From positions 1,551,195-1,615,194 of the forward strand of contig CP133959.1 of assembly GCA_036251705.1 (NCBI GenBank): a stretch of DNA of 64,000 bases. Direction: 5' to 3'. Positions 9,485-18,389 of the stretch are shown piece by piece. Below the pieces are notes generated by a model. The model saw only the letters and a program-made list of their open reading frames with translations. It had not been told where the DNA came from and ran no database searches. Both the position numbers and the translations under genes were made by a program. The stretch comes from Orbaceae bacterium lpD01 (lineage in GTDB: Bacteria > Pseudomonadota > Gammaproteobacteria > Enterobacterales > Orbaceae). Numbering within the stretch: the stretch's first letter is position 1; each line of letters begins with the position of its first letter.

Positions 9485-12400
9485 GTGAAAATACTTGAAT
9501 TACGTTTTAAAAATTTAAATTCGTTATATGGCGAATGGCATATTGATTTTACTCGCCCAGAATATTTAACTGACGGTATTTTTGCAATTACGGGTCCTAC
9601 AGGTGCCGGGAAGTCGACAATTTTAGATGCAATTTGTTTAGCTTTATATGGTGAAACACCTCGATTAGGAAAAATTACAGCTAAAAATAATGAGATCATC
9701 TCACGTAGAACAGCAGAATGTTATGCAGAAGTCACGTTTATCTCTTCATCTGGTACATATCGTTGTCATTGGAGCCAAAGCCGAGCTAGAAAGAAAATTG
9801 ATGGCGCTTTGCAGGATGCTAAACATGAAATTTCAAATGGATTAAATGGCGAGGTTTTAGAATCCAAAAAAACGGATGTTAAATTAGCCATTGAAGATAA
9901 GACTGGTATGAACTTTGAGCGCTTTACACGCTCAATTTTACTTGCTCAAGGAAGCTTTGCTGCTTTTTTACAGGCCTCATCAGATGAACGATCCCCTATT
10001 CTTGAGCAAATTACAGGAACTGAAATTTATAGTGATATCTCTAAAAAAGTTCATGAAAGACAAAAAATTGAAAAAGAAAAACTAGATATCTTATCAGCTG
10101 AATTGGGTGGAATAGCAGTTTTAGATGAAGTTCAGGAAAATAGTCTAAAGCAACAGCACACTGACAAATCAGTGCAGATAGAGCTGTTAACTCAGCAACA
10201 AAAGACAATACAAGAGAGTCTACGTCAACATAACAATTTAAAAATATTATCATCTGAATTAGATACTTTAAAAATATCACAAAAACTCATTTTAGATGAA
10301 ATCGAACAGTTCTTGCCCTATCAACAAAAACTAAATCTAGCACTGAAAGCAGCTGAATTAGAGGGTGAGTTCGCGACCCTAAGAACATTACGTTGTGAGC
10401 AAAAAACAGAGCAAGAACAGTTATTAGCGCTTGAAAACAGATTACCAGCCATTATCAATAGCCTTAAAGATGAAGAGTCTCAATTAAAGGCGAGAAAAAC
10501 GTCTCTGGTTGAGATTAAAGAGAAACAAAAACAAGCTATTCCGATAATCAATAAAGTTAGAGCGCTTGATTTACAGCAAACAGAAAAACAAAACCAACTT
10601 AAGGTAGTTCAGGATGAGTCAAATAACCTTATTACTAAGATAGAAAAAAATCGCATTGATTATCAATCCTCTTTAAAAAAACAAACTGAAATAGCTGAAA
10701 AAAACCAACAAGTACAAAATTATTTAAAGATTCATTCTCAGGATGAACAATTAATCGAGAAACTTGCCAGTATTCAGGAACAGTTAAACAGCTTTCAACA
10801 AAGCCTTTATGATCTTTCACAAAATCAATTAGCTATTGAGCAAAGAACAAAAATCCTAATTGGATATTCCAATGAGTCTAAAAATGGTAATGAACAACTT
10901 ACGCAGGTCAAAAAGACATATAAGGAGTACCAACAGACCTTTGAACAAAAGAAAAATGTATTATCAGAAATATTAGGTGGTCGTTTATTAAGAGAATATC
11001 GTAGTGATAAAGAGTCTTTACTAAAAGAAAAACTTTTCAGGTTAAAAATAAGTAGCTTAGAAGAAGAGCGTCAAAAACTAACAGATGGTGCACCTTGCCC
11101 ATTATGTGGTGCACTCGAACATCCCTTTGCTGTTGGTAATATCCCTGAAATAGATGAAGTAGAGAAGCAAATACAAGTATTAACTACACTCATTAAACAA
11201 GCTGAAGATATTGAAATTGAAATTCAGCAAGCTCAGGAAAAAATACAACTGATTAGTGTACAAAAAGATAAAATAGAAAATAGTCTTGAAGTTCTGGCAA
11301 CTAAAATCACTAGTGTAGAACAAAACTTAAAAGAGTTAGAGTCTCAACATCAAGGAGTGAGCTCACGTAATACCCAATTAAAAAATACAATACTGAATCA
11401 ACTGAATATATTTGGTATTTCTGAACTACCGACAAATAATGATACGACGGAGCTTATGATACAGCTAACTACTCGCCGTGATAACTGGTCAAAATATCAG
11501 GAAGAAAGCAATTTATATCATGATCAAAGCAAACAAATTGAAGCTGGACGACAACAACTCGATAGTATTAAACATTTGCTTGATAGTCAATTGAGTGAAA
11601 AACAAGTTCAGTTGGCTTCACTTAAACAACAACAAGAGCAGTATAAACAACAGCGAGCATCGCTCTATGGTGAAAAATCACCAGATGAAGAAGAAGAAAA
11701 ATTAGGAAAAATGGTGAGTGATGCTGAACAGCAATTACAAAATATTCAAAAACGTTATGATGAAATAAAAGAACAAGATACTCAGGCTAAAACAAAAATA
11801 CAGACCTTATCTGCAAATATTACACAAAGATCTGAGGCATTGCAAAACAAGGAAAACAGTTTTATTTCTCACTTAGCCAAAAAATCTTTTACCAGTGAAG
11901 CTGATTTTTTAACCTGTCGACTTTCTGAACAAGAGCGTGAAACATTAGCTAATCAGTCTACATCACTTGCAAGTAGGAAAACTGAAATAATAACGAATAT
12001 CAATGACCGAGAAAAACGTTACGCAGAAACCTTACAACAAGTCTCACTGATACAAAATGATTATGAAACGTTGGAACAGGAAGATAAAACACTTATTGTA
12101 AAACTGAGTGAATATACTGAATCATTGGGTGCAATTAAACAACAACTTTTAGATAATGAACACATCAAGAACAAATTAAAAGATAAACAAGCGTTAATTG
12201 ATAAGCAGAAAAATGAATATCATAAGTGGCTAAAATTACATAGGTTAATTGGTTCTGCTGATGGTAAAAAATACCGTAATTTTGCCCAAAGTTTAACATT
12301 TGAAGTTATGGTCTCTCATGCTAATCAACAACTCGTAAAAATGACTGATCGCTATTTATTAATTCCATCAAAAGAACAAACTCTTGAACTGAGTGTGATT

Positions 12401-12739
12401 GATAACTATCAAGCAGGTGAAATTCGATCAACAAAAAATCTCTCTGGTGGTGAAAGCTTTATTGTTAGTTTAGCGTTAGCCCTTGGATTATCAAAAATGT
12501 CCAGCCAAAAAGTTCGAGTTGATTCGCTTTTCCTCGATGAGGGGTTTGGTACTTTAGATGAGGACGCCTTAGAAATGGCATTATCAGCTTTAGCAGGATT
12601 ACAACAAGAAGGCAAATTAATTGGGGTTATTTCCCATGTATCGACCTTAAAAGAGCGAATTAATACCCAAATAAACGTCAGTCCTCTTAATAACGGTAAA
12701 AGTCAATTAAATGGGGTTGGGTGTCGTCAGATAAATTGA
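9485..12739 (+). CDS. sbcC: SbcC, SMC-like ATPase subunit of the SbcCD complex
   Basis: A 1084-residue Rad50-type ATPase (E. coli SbcC is 1048). Walker A is at residues 37-44 (G-P-T-G-A-G-K-S); a long Gln/Lys/Glu-rich coiled coil fills about 190-930, broken by a zinc hook C538-P-L-C541. The C-terminal ATPase half has the signature N-L-S-G-G-E-S-F and Walker B L-F-L-D-E-G-F-G-T. It holds DNA ends and hairpins and powers SbcD cleavage. The start is GTG at 9485, supported by AAGGA eight bases upstream. No break or missing motif is seen. It ends about 110 bases before gajA. Confidence 0.96.
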   Translation: MKILELRFKNLNSLYGEWHIDFTRPEYLTDGIFAITGPTGAGKSTILDAICLALYGETPRLGKITAKNNEIISRRTAECYAEVTFISSSGTYRCHWSQSRARKKIDGALQDAKHEISNGLNGEVLESKKTDVKLAIEDKTGMNFERFTRSILLAQGSFAAFLQASSDERSPILEQITGTEIYSDISKKVHERQKIEKEKLDILSAELGGIAVLDEVQENSLKQQHTDKSVQIELLTQQQKTIQESLRQHNNLKILSSELDTLKISQKLILDEIEQFLPYQQKLNLALKAAELEGEFATLRTLRCEQKTEQEQLLALENRLPAIINSLKDEESQLKARKTSLVEIKEKQKQAIPIINKVRALDLQQTEKQNQLKVVQDESNNLITKIEKNRIDYQSSLKKQTEIAEKNQQVQNYLKIHSQDEQLIEKLASIQEQLNSFQQSLYDLSQNQLAIEQRTKILIGYSNESKNGNEQLTQVKKTYKEYQQTFEQKKNVLSEILGGRLLREYRSDKESLLKEKLFRLKISSLEEERQKLTDGAPCPLCGALEHPFAVGNIPEIDEVEKQIQVLTTLIKQAEDIEIEIQQAQEKIQLISVQKDKIENSLEVLATKITSVEQNLKELESQHQGVSSRNTQLKNTILNQLNIFGISELPTNNDTTELMIQLTTRRDNWSKYQEESNLYHDQSKQIEAGRQQLDSIKHLLDSQLSEKQVQLASLKQQQEQYKQQRASLYGEKSPDEEEEKLGKMVSDAEQQLQNIQKRYDEIKEQDTQAKTKIQTLSANITQRSEALQNKENSFISHLAKKSFTSEADFLTCRLSEQERETLANQSTSLASRKTEIITNINDREKRYAETLQQVSLIQNDYETLEQEDKTLIVKLSEYTESLGAIKQQLLDNEHIKNKLKDKQALIDKQKNEYHKWLKLHRLIGSADGKKYRNFAQSLTFEVMVSHANQQLVKMTDRYLLIPSKEQTLELSVIDNYQAGEIRSTKNLSGGESFIVSLALALGLSKMSSQKVRVDSLFLDEGFGTLDEDALEMALSALAGLQQEGKLIGVISHVSTLKERINTQINVSPLNNGKSQLNGVGCRQIN

Positions 12740-12847
12740 ATAAACTCCTATAATGGTAGCTGTATGTGAATTTGTCATTAGGTTGTTTCTAGAGTATTAC
12801 ATTACAACATTATAATTAAACTATTTAATCTGCTAAGGAGTTTTAAG

Positions 12848-14551
12848 TTGGAAATTTCATCCGTAACACTTAAAGGTTTTAGAAATTTTAAAGATGCTCA
12901 TATCAATTTCAATGCTAAAACACTGATTATTGGCGCAAATGATGTTGGCAAAAGTAATATGTTGTATTCTCTTAGGATGTTATTAGATAAAACGCTCTCT
13001 GAGGCCGAGATTGAGCCTAATGAGCTCGATTTCCATTTGGAAAATGGTAAATCGTGTGACGAATTTGAAATCATTATCCACTTTAAAGAAATAAATGAAG
13101 ATGCAGTACTTTCAGTTTTAAAAGGAAGTGTTAGTGATTCAGGGGAAGCCTTCATTAAATACTCCGCGAAAAAATTAGATCTTAGCTACAAACTTTTCAT
13201 TGGAGATTCTTTAGGGTCATTACAAGAAATAAACTCCCGCTATTATCTTAAGTTTGTTAATTTAAAATATATTCAATCGCAACGAGATTTAGAGAGATTT
13301 ATCCGTAAAGAAAAAAGGCAACTTTTAAAAATAGCGCAACAATCGTTAAACTCAGACGAAAGAGAAAAAGATGACGATTTGTTAGGAAAGATAAGTTCAG
13401 ATTTACAAGTAATTAATAATAAAATATCACAGCTTTTATATGTTGAAAGAGCTACAAAGGATGTTAATGATGAGCTAAAAAAACTGGCGTATCATTACTC
13501 AGAATATTCCGTTCAACTTGATACTGGCGCAATTGGAATAAATGATTTTATTGATAATCTACAACTCGGAGCTAATACCAATGGTTCTAATGTCATGCTT
13601 GGCGGAGATGGACGGAACAATCAGATATTATTAGCATTATGGAAAGCAAAGAGTATTAAGGAGCATGATATTGATAATGAAGTTATTTTTTATGTTATTG
13701 AAGAACCTGAAGCACACTTACATCCTCATCAACAAAGAAAATTAGCTGATTATTTAATATCTGAACTTCCAGGTCAGACGATCATATCTTCCCATTCAGC
13801 ACAAATTGCAGTAAATTTTAAACCTGATTCAGTAATCAGATTACTTAATAAAACAAGCGAAACTATAGCAGCAAGCGGAGGATGTGCAAAAGGTATTGCT
13901 GATGGCTGGGAAGAAATGAGCTATCGAATGAGTATTTTGCCTGCTGAATCATTTTTTTCCAACGGTGTATTTTTAGTTGAAGGACCATCCGAGATTTTAT
14001 TCTATCATTATTTAGCAAAAAGCTTAGATATCGACCTTGACTATTTTAATATTTCTATAATTTCAGTTGATGGTATTTCATTTAAAATATATGTGGCCAT
14101 TCTTAATGCTCTAGAAATCCCATGGGTTATGAGAACTGACAATGATATATCCAAGATAAAAAATAAAGATGAGTGGCAATATGCAGGTATCAATCGATGC
14201 TTAGATATTGCTGGTTTGAAAAAGGTTGAACATAGTGTTCAAAAAATAGAATCTACAGATACAATCACTAATGGTCTCTGGGAATCCGTATCTGATCAAA
14301 TAAATAGCTCTGGGATATTTTTATCAAAAATCGATTTAGAAACTGATTTACTAGAAGAATTAAGCGCTCCAATATTAATAGCTTTAGATCAGAAGGATAA
14401 TCAGAGTGCAATCGATTATTTACAAAAGAAAAAAGCATTAAGGATGCGTATACTTCTTCAAAAGATAACACAAGCAGACCTTAAAAAACTTACTTCAGGC
14501 GATCTAGTCAAACCGTTAAACCATCTTGTAAAAACAATTAAAGGTGAATGA
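12848..14551 (+). CDS. gajA: GajA, Gabija anti-phage ATPase/TOPRIM endonuclease
   Basis: A 567-residue OLD-family protein. Walker A is at 29-36 (G-A-N-D-V-G-K-S), a signature-like L-G-G-D-G-R-N-N-Q at 251-259, Walker B E-E-P-E-A-H at 285-290 and the H-loop S-S-H at 314-316. The C-terminal TOPRIM domain shows V-E378-G-P-S-E, V-D408-G and R-T-D431-N-D433. Length and domain order match GajA of Gabija, a site-specific DNA endonuclease held in check by nucleotides and released when phage replication depletes them. Start is TTG 12848 with AAGGAG seven bases upstream. The helicase gene follows directly, which makes Gabija far more likely than a solitary OLD nuclease. Confidence 0.9.
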   Translation: MEISSVTLKGFRNFKDAHINFNAKTLIIGANDVGKSNMLYSLRMLLDKTLSEAEIEPNELDFHLENGKSCDEFEIIIHFKEINEDAVLSVLKGSVSDSGEAFIKYSAKKLDLSYKLFIGDSLGSLQEINSRYYLKFVNLKYIQSQRDLERFIRKEKRQLLKIAQQSLNSDEREKDDDLLGKISSDLQVINNKISQLLYVERATKDVNDELKKLAYHYSEYSVQLDTGAIGINDFIDNLQLGANTNGSNVMLGGDGRNNQILLALWKAKSIKEHDIDNEVIFYVIEEPEAHLHPHQQRKLADYLISELPGQTIISSHSAQIAVNFKPDSVIRLLNKTSETIAASGGCAKGIADGWEEMSYRMSILPAESFFSNGVFLVEGPSEILFYHYLAKSLDIDLDYFNISIISVDGISFKIYVAILNALEIPWVMRTDNDISKIKNKDEWQYAGINRCLDIAGLKKVEHSVQKIESTDTITNGLWESVSDQINSSGIFLSKIDLETDLLEELSAPILIALDQKDNQSAIDYLQKKKALRMRILLQKITQADLKKLTSGDLVKPLNHLVKTIKGE

Positions 14552-14552
14552 A

Positions 14553-16175
14553 ATGAGCTCTTTCTCACCAACACCTCAGCAAACATTAGCAATTGACTAT
14601 ACCGGTAGCATGGTAATTACAGCATGTCCTGGAAGCGGTAAAACAACAGTTATAAAAGAAAAAATTAGAAACATCACTTCCAACCTTCCTGAGCACAAAG
14701 GAGTCATTGCAATTACATTCACACGGAAAGCAAGTTCTGAATTAGAAAGTAGATGTAAAGCAGAAGCTCACGATACAAAACATAGTTTTTTTGGCACAAT
14801 TGATAGTTTTTGTTTAAATGAAATAATTATTCCCTTCCTGTCAAGAGTATGGGGAGGTATACCAACAAAATGCAAAGTATTAAAGAAACTAGCCCCTCCA
14901 TACGTTAACTTCATAGAAAAAAAATTTATTGGCACGCCCTCAATCATTAACATCAATGAAGATTCTGGATATAAAAGATTGTATAATGAGGGAATATTAT
15001 GGATGGGTTCATTTGCTGCTTTAGCATTAAAAGTGCTTAATGATTCACCATCGGCTAGACGATATATCAAATCGAGATATAGTCATATATTTATTGATGA
15101 ATACCAAGATTCATCCTTAGCACAGCATCAACTGTTTTTAAAAATAAATGAACTTGGTTTATGTTCTATTGCTGTAGGTGATGTTTGCCAATCAATTTAT
15201 GAATTTAGAGGTGGGGACTCGAAACTTCTTTTAGAATTGGTTAATAATATTGAATCATTCAAACATTTTGCAATAGATATTAATCATAGGTGTCATCCAT
15301 CAATTGTTAATTATGCTTCAAGATTACTGGACCCAAACTACCATTTGCAATCGACTAATGAAATAAGAGTCTATCGAATGAGAATGAATGGAAACTATCA
15401 AGATATTGCAACCGAGATTTCAAAATGGATTTCAGAATGCTTACTTAATAAAGTTGATGGATTAGAAAAAGCTGCACAAATTGCAATATTAGCAAAAAAA
15501 GAAAACTCATTAACTTTGTTATGCTCTGGATTAGATATAAATTTTAGACTTTATGTTGATACACCTCTAGACGAAAGTGATACTGATTGCTCTGATTTAT
15601 ATAAAGATCTTTTAGCATATAAGCATGGAACTATAAGCACTGCTCAAGAATTGATTAACATGCTTTATGATGGAATGATCACAAATAACAATATGCAATT
15701 ATTACTTAGGAAAAAAGTGAAAATAATTAGAGAAAATTTACCTAATGAAGATTTACTCGACAAATTTCACGAAATCGCAAACATTTTGGGCATAGAATTT
15801 ACGGAAAAAGAGGATAATGCTTTAATCGAAATAATATCTAACGATATTTTAATTAAGCAATTTATGCCATTAGATGATAGTGAAGTACAGGTAATGACAC
15901 TTCATAAATCTAAAGGGCTTGAATTCAAGATAGTATTTCATCTAGATTTGGAGGAATGGTCTTTTCCATACAGAGAGTTTATTCAAAATAGTTTTACCCC
16001 CGAATACCCAGCGCTTCAACAGGATCTAAACCTTCATTATGTGGGGATAACAAGAGCTGAAAATTACTGTATTCTCATTAGTGCTAAGCTTAGGCAAAAC
16101 TCAAGTGGAAAATTTAAAACATCTGAAGAATCTTATTTTTTAAAACTACCACAGTTAGATGGTTTATATAAGTAA
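14553..16175 (+). CDS. gajB: GajB, Gabija UvrD-like helicase
   Basis: A superfamily 1 helicase of about 540 residues. Numbered from a possible upstream GTG at 14544, motifs are: I at 27-34 (A-C-P-G-S-G-K-T), II F-I-D-E-Y-Q-D (183-189), III G-D-V-C-Q-S-I-Y-E-F-R-G-G-D, IV N-H-R-C-H-P, V T-L-H-K-S-K-G-L-E-F and VI Y-V-G-I-T-R-A-E-N. GajB binds GajA and is thought to sense or process DNA ends or ssDNA from phage replication. I prefer ATG 14553, one base past the gajA stop, because AAAGG at 14539-14543 is well spaced for it; the GTG would overlap gajA by 8 bases. No nuclease domain is seen, as usual for GajB. Confidence 0.9.
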   Translation: MSSFSPTPQQTLAIDYTGSMVITACPGSGKTTVIKEKIRNITSNLPEHKGVIAITFTRKASSELESRCKAEAHDTKHSFFGTIDSFCLNEIIIPFLSRVWGGIPTKCKVLKKLAPPYVNFIEKKFIGTPSIININEDSGYKRLYNEGILWMGSFAALALKVLNDSPSARRYIKSRYSHIFIDEYQDSSLAQHQLFLKINELGLCSIAVGDVCQSIYEFRGGDSKLLLELVNNIESFKHFAIDINHRCHPSIVNYASRLLDPNYHLQSTNEIRVYRMRMNGNYQDIATEISKWISECLLNKVDGLEKAAQIAILAKKENSLTLLCSGLDINFRLYVDTPLDESDTDCSDLYKDLLAYKHGTISTAQELINMLYDGMITNNNMQLLLRKKVKIIRENLPNEDLLDKFHEIANILGIEFTEKEDNALIEIISNDILIKQFMPLDDSEVQVMTLHKSKGLEFKIVFHLDLEEWSFPYREFIQNSFTPEYPALQQDLNLHYVGITRAENYCILISAKLRQNSSGKFKTSEESYFLKLPQLDGLYK

Positions 16176-16214
16176 CATCAAATCAATTTTTAGTGCTAAA
16201 TTTTAAATTGATTA

Positions 16215-16373
16215 CTAACTTTCAATTTTAATAATGATTGCTTCTATGATCTCCATTAATTCATCATGCGGTATACCGTTTGAATCACTTTGATCTGATA
16301 GCTTTAATTTATTGTCTACCCATTCATTATAGGCATCATTATTTGAATAAGGATCTAATTCACTATCTTTCAT
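16215..16373 (-). CDS. PaaA2-like small antitoxin
   Basis: A 52-residue acidic protein starting at ATG 16373. Its core A-Y-N-E-W-V-D-N-K-L followed by G-I-P-H-D-E-L-M-E-I-I matches the 'stability determinant'/PaaA2-type antitoxins that neutralise ParE toxins, which typically read Y-x-x-W-x-x-K-V ... I-P-H-D-E-V-M. It lies downstream of the broken ParE-like gene, so the locus has antitoxin genes on both sides of one toxin. No second toxin gene follows before the convergent end of gajB at 16175. It may be a leftover of an independent module or act on the same toxin family. Confidence 0.6.
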   Translation of the reverse strand: MKDSELDPYSNNDAYNEWVDNKLKLSDQSDSNGIPHDELMEIIEAIIIKIES

Positions 16374-16466
16374 GACATTACAACTTAATTATTAAATTTA
16401 AACACCATAAATAATTTTGATAAGTATTATAAGATGAAAAAGAGAAAACTCAGATAGTTTCTTTAA

Positions 16467-16760
16467 TTATTTTTGTAATATCGGATCATTATTAGGTAAA
16501 CAGGACTTATGCAATACGGTCAAAACGATCATTTTCTTTGTATCTTGAATAAAGTAAATAATATGGCTTTGACTGGGAAAATAGCAAATATCCTTTTCAT
16601 ATTGCATGGCAATGCTTGGCGACTGAGCAAGCAAAGAGATAGTTTTATGCACGCCTATAAGATAATCTTTCGCTTTCTCTTGGCCCTAACTTTTTATAGA
16701 ATACTCATAAATGTTTTTTAGCTGTTTGGCAGCATGTTGAGTAATTTTTATTGATAGCAC
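16467..16760 (-). pseudogene. RelE/ParE toxin with a single in-frame stop
   Basis: Read from GTG 16760, the frame encodes L-S-I-K-I-T-Q-H-A-A-K-Q-L-K, a ParE/RelE N-terminus, meets a TAG at 16688-16686, then continues in the same frame through A-K-D-Y-L-I-G-V, L-L-A-Q-S-P-S-I-A and S-H-I-I-Y-F-I-Q to the TAA at 16467. The stop sits where related proteins often carry Trp (W-G), so TGG to TAG is the simplest origin. Total length, 97 codons before the final stop, is normal. The gene starts two bases after the Phd antitoxin gene. The toxin is probably inactive unless the stop is read through. Confidence 0.8.
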
Positions 16761-16762
16761 GA

Positions 16763-17020
16763 TTAGTCCTTTAATAGGTTATTAAAGAATGTATCTGCAT
16801 CAACCATTCTACCCTCTTCGATGTCTTTTAAACCGAGTTTTATTTGTGAATCAATGTGGTTCTTTTTCATCGTTTCAAGTAGTTGATATTCATCCATTGA
16901 CATCATCACTAGCACAGGCTTTCCATTTTTAGTAACGGTCACGGGTGAAGATTGCGCACTGAGCAAGGCTTCTCCAAATCGGTTTTTGACTTCATAAGCA
17001 GTTAAGACTTTAGTTGGCAT
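16763..17020 (-). CDS. Phd/YefM-family antitoxin
   Basis: An 85-residue antitoxin: the N-terminal DNA-binding segment K-V-L-T-A-Y-E-V-K-N-R-F-G-E-A-L, the family motif P-V-T-V-T-K-N-G-K-P-V, and an acidic, likely disordered toxin-binding C-terminus. Phd proteins bind their toxin and repress their own operon. It is followed two bases downstream by a ParE-type toxin gene now carrying a stop codon. The repeated TTAGCTAAA and TTTTAGCTAAAATAGC sequences just upstream (17033-17063) are palindromic and likely its operator. Confidence 0.88.
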   Translation of the reverse strand: MPTKVLTAYEVKNRFGEALLSAQSSPVTVTKNGKPVLVMMSMDEYQLLETMKKNHIDSQIKLGLKDIEEGRMVDADTFFNNLLKD

Positions 17021-17032
17021 TTAATTTCTCCA

Positions 17033-17063
17033 TTTTAGCTAAAATAGCTAATTTAGCTAAATT
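17033..17063 (-). promoter_or_regulatory. Probable Phd operator repeats
   Basis: Just ahead of the antitoxin start codon the sequence holds three spaced copies of the palindromic word TAGCTAA or TTAGCTA, including the symmetric TTTAGCTAAA, at about 10-base intervals. Phd-type antitoxins bind short palindromes in this position to autoregulate the operon. Binding is inferred from position and symmetry. Confidence 0.55.
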
Positions 17064-17240
17064 TTACCTGTTTTAAAAATTATCACAATAGTTGCTTGAA
17101 TGAATAACATTATTTTTATTATTTATAACATTCTAGTTAGAAATAGATTTGATAGTTTTTTCGGTCAAGGATATACCTCTTGCCATCAAACTATGCCATA
17201 ATAATTTCGCTAATCTATTGTTTTTAAATAGCGTTTAAAA

Positions 17241-17344
17241 ATTAGTACACTTTTCAGTACACTTAACTCGGATTAGCTAAAAAAACACAATATTTACAGC
17301 AGGTTATCATTAAAATTCGCGTCTCGTTTCCCGCTCCAATTTTA
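17241..17344. repeat. Attachment-like repeat block C
   Basis: Carries paired AGTACAC boxes (17243-17249, 17256-17262), a 27-bp stretch (17291-17317) identical to block A, and the core CCGCTCCAATTTTA at 17331-17344. It lacks the right half seen in blocks A and B. Chromosomal-type gene remnants begin just after it, so it probably marks the far end of the accessory region. The rest of 17021-17413 is AT-rich without a gene. Confidence 0.65.
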
Positions 17345-17413
17345 AATTCATAGTTACTTATAAATAATATCTTCGCCTATTCTCTTTGTTAAATTTGTCG
17401 TTAAACTATCCCC

Positions 17414-17494
17414 CACGTTGAAACCCTGTTACAAGCGGTTGAATTAGTTCGCACCGAAAAACTTGATTACTTACTCGCAATTGGTGGCGGCTCC
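17414..17494 (+). pseudogene. Iron-type alcohol dehydrogenase fragment (YqhD-like)
   Basis: Twenty-seven codons read H-V-E-T-L-L-Q-A-V-E-L-V-R-T and L-D-Y-L-L-A-I-G-G-G-S, the segment of YqhD-like Fe-dependent alcohol dehydrogenases that includes the nucleotide-binding G-G-G-S turn. Nothing on either side continues the gene. It is a scrap left by deletion, fused to an SDR fragment right after it. Confidence 0.6.
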
Positions 17495-17495
17495 A

Positions 17496-17606
17496 CTTTC
17501 AGCAATGAAAATCGACGAAATGATTGATGTCAACATTAAAGGTGTACTCAATAGCATTGCAGCGGTTTTACCAACATTAAAAATATCGCCTATCGGGGTT
17601 GGATAA
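17496..17606 (+). pseudogene. Short-chain dehydrogenase fragment
   Basis: About 36 codons encode I-D-E-M-I-D-V-N-I-K-G-V-L-N and I-A-A-V-L-P, the helix following the N-N-A-G strand in classical SDR oxidoreductases. The cofactor and active-site motifs are missing. The stop is at 17604-17606. It directly abuts the YqhD-like fragment, so a deletion joined two unrelated enzymes here. Confidence 0.6.
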
Positions 17607-17798
17607 TAAATCATAACTAATCGTGCTATCTGGCAACTAGCGCTTTCATATCAGCAATACTCAATATTGGTTGATAATAAATAGGACACTTTCAAAAGAA
17701 TAAGCTATATGACATTTATCTATATCAAATAAATGTCATATATCTTATTCGGATAATTAAATCAGACTGATGCTTTATTCGATAATAAATCGATTAAA

Positions 17799-18259
17799 TT
17801 AATGACCAAAACGAGCTTTCTGATTAGAGTTATAAATTGAGTCGCGTTCGGGCTGCTCGCCAGTTTTTAAAAGCTCAAGCCACTCCGGTGTGGTAACAAC
17901 GGCCCCAAAACGAGACTGAGTAACAATAGAAAAAGCTCGGTGAATCTCCTCAGCCGATGCAGCACCTGCTTTATTAATATAAGGTACGCAGCCTGTTGCA
18001 TCAGATAATATTCAACATCAAAACCCATATGCATGGCATACACGACGGTTGAAAAAACACAGTTCTGTGTCATGTAATCTGCTGATAATATGTTTTGCAC
18101 CGCAACAAACGGAATTGAAGCAGCTTTTGCGGTATCAATGACAGTTTCAATATTAGCTAGAGATTGTTCAGCCGGTGGATATTCAATCGGTAAATTACCA
18201 CTAAAATAGTCGTTTTGAACATCAATCACAATCAATGCTCTTCGTATCGTTTTTGACAT
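17799..18259 (-). pseudogene. Isochorismatase-family cysteine hydrolase, frameshifted
   Basis: From ATG 18259 the frame gives A-L-I-V-I-D-V-Q-N-D-Y-F (catalytic Asp) and N-C-V-F-S-T-V-V-Y-A-M-H-M-G-F-D-V; the motif Cys sits in T-Q-N-C. Near 18007 a one-base shift moves the correct frame to D-A-T-G-C-V-P-Y-I-N-K, then A-E-E-I-H-R-A-F and on to the TAA at 17799. The joined product of about 153 residues is shorter than the usual 180-200, and the catalytic Lys region is not clearly seen. It is divergent from a GlxA-like regulator gene, a common arrangement in which the regulator controls the hydrolase. Confidence 0.8.
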
Positions 18260-18389
18260 AGTAAATTTCCTTTAGTTTCTTATCATTGCAGTTATTTATC
18301 GTTATTATGTCACAGCAATAGAAATCAAAAAGTGATCTTAAATTCATATTTAGATATAATCGGGTCAGCTTTAGTACGAAAAAATATTG

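Noticed and set aside
12848-14551. Stand-alone OLD nuclease (class 1)
   Set aside because: The directly following UvrD-like helicase gene and the size make this the Gabija arrangement (class 2 OLD).
14544-14552. GTG start of gajB overlapping gajA
   Set aside because: No ribosome-binding site is spaced for it; AAAGG at 14539 fits ATG 14553 better.
17860-18260. Intact cysteine hydrolase with a divergent C-terminus
   Set aside because: The C-terminal 40 residues in the open frame are low-complexity and hydrophobic; the shifted frame gives clear family residues.
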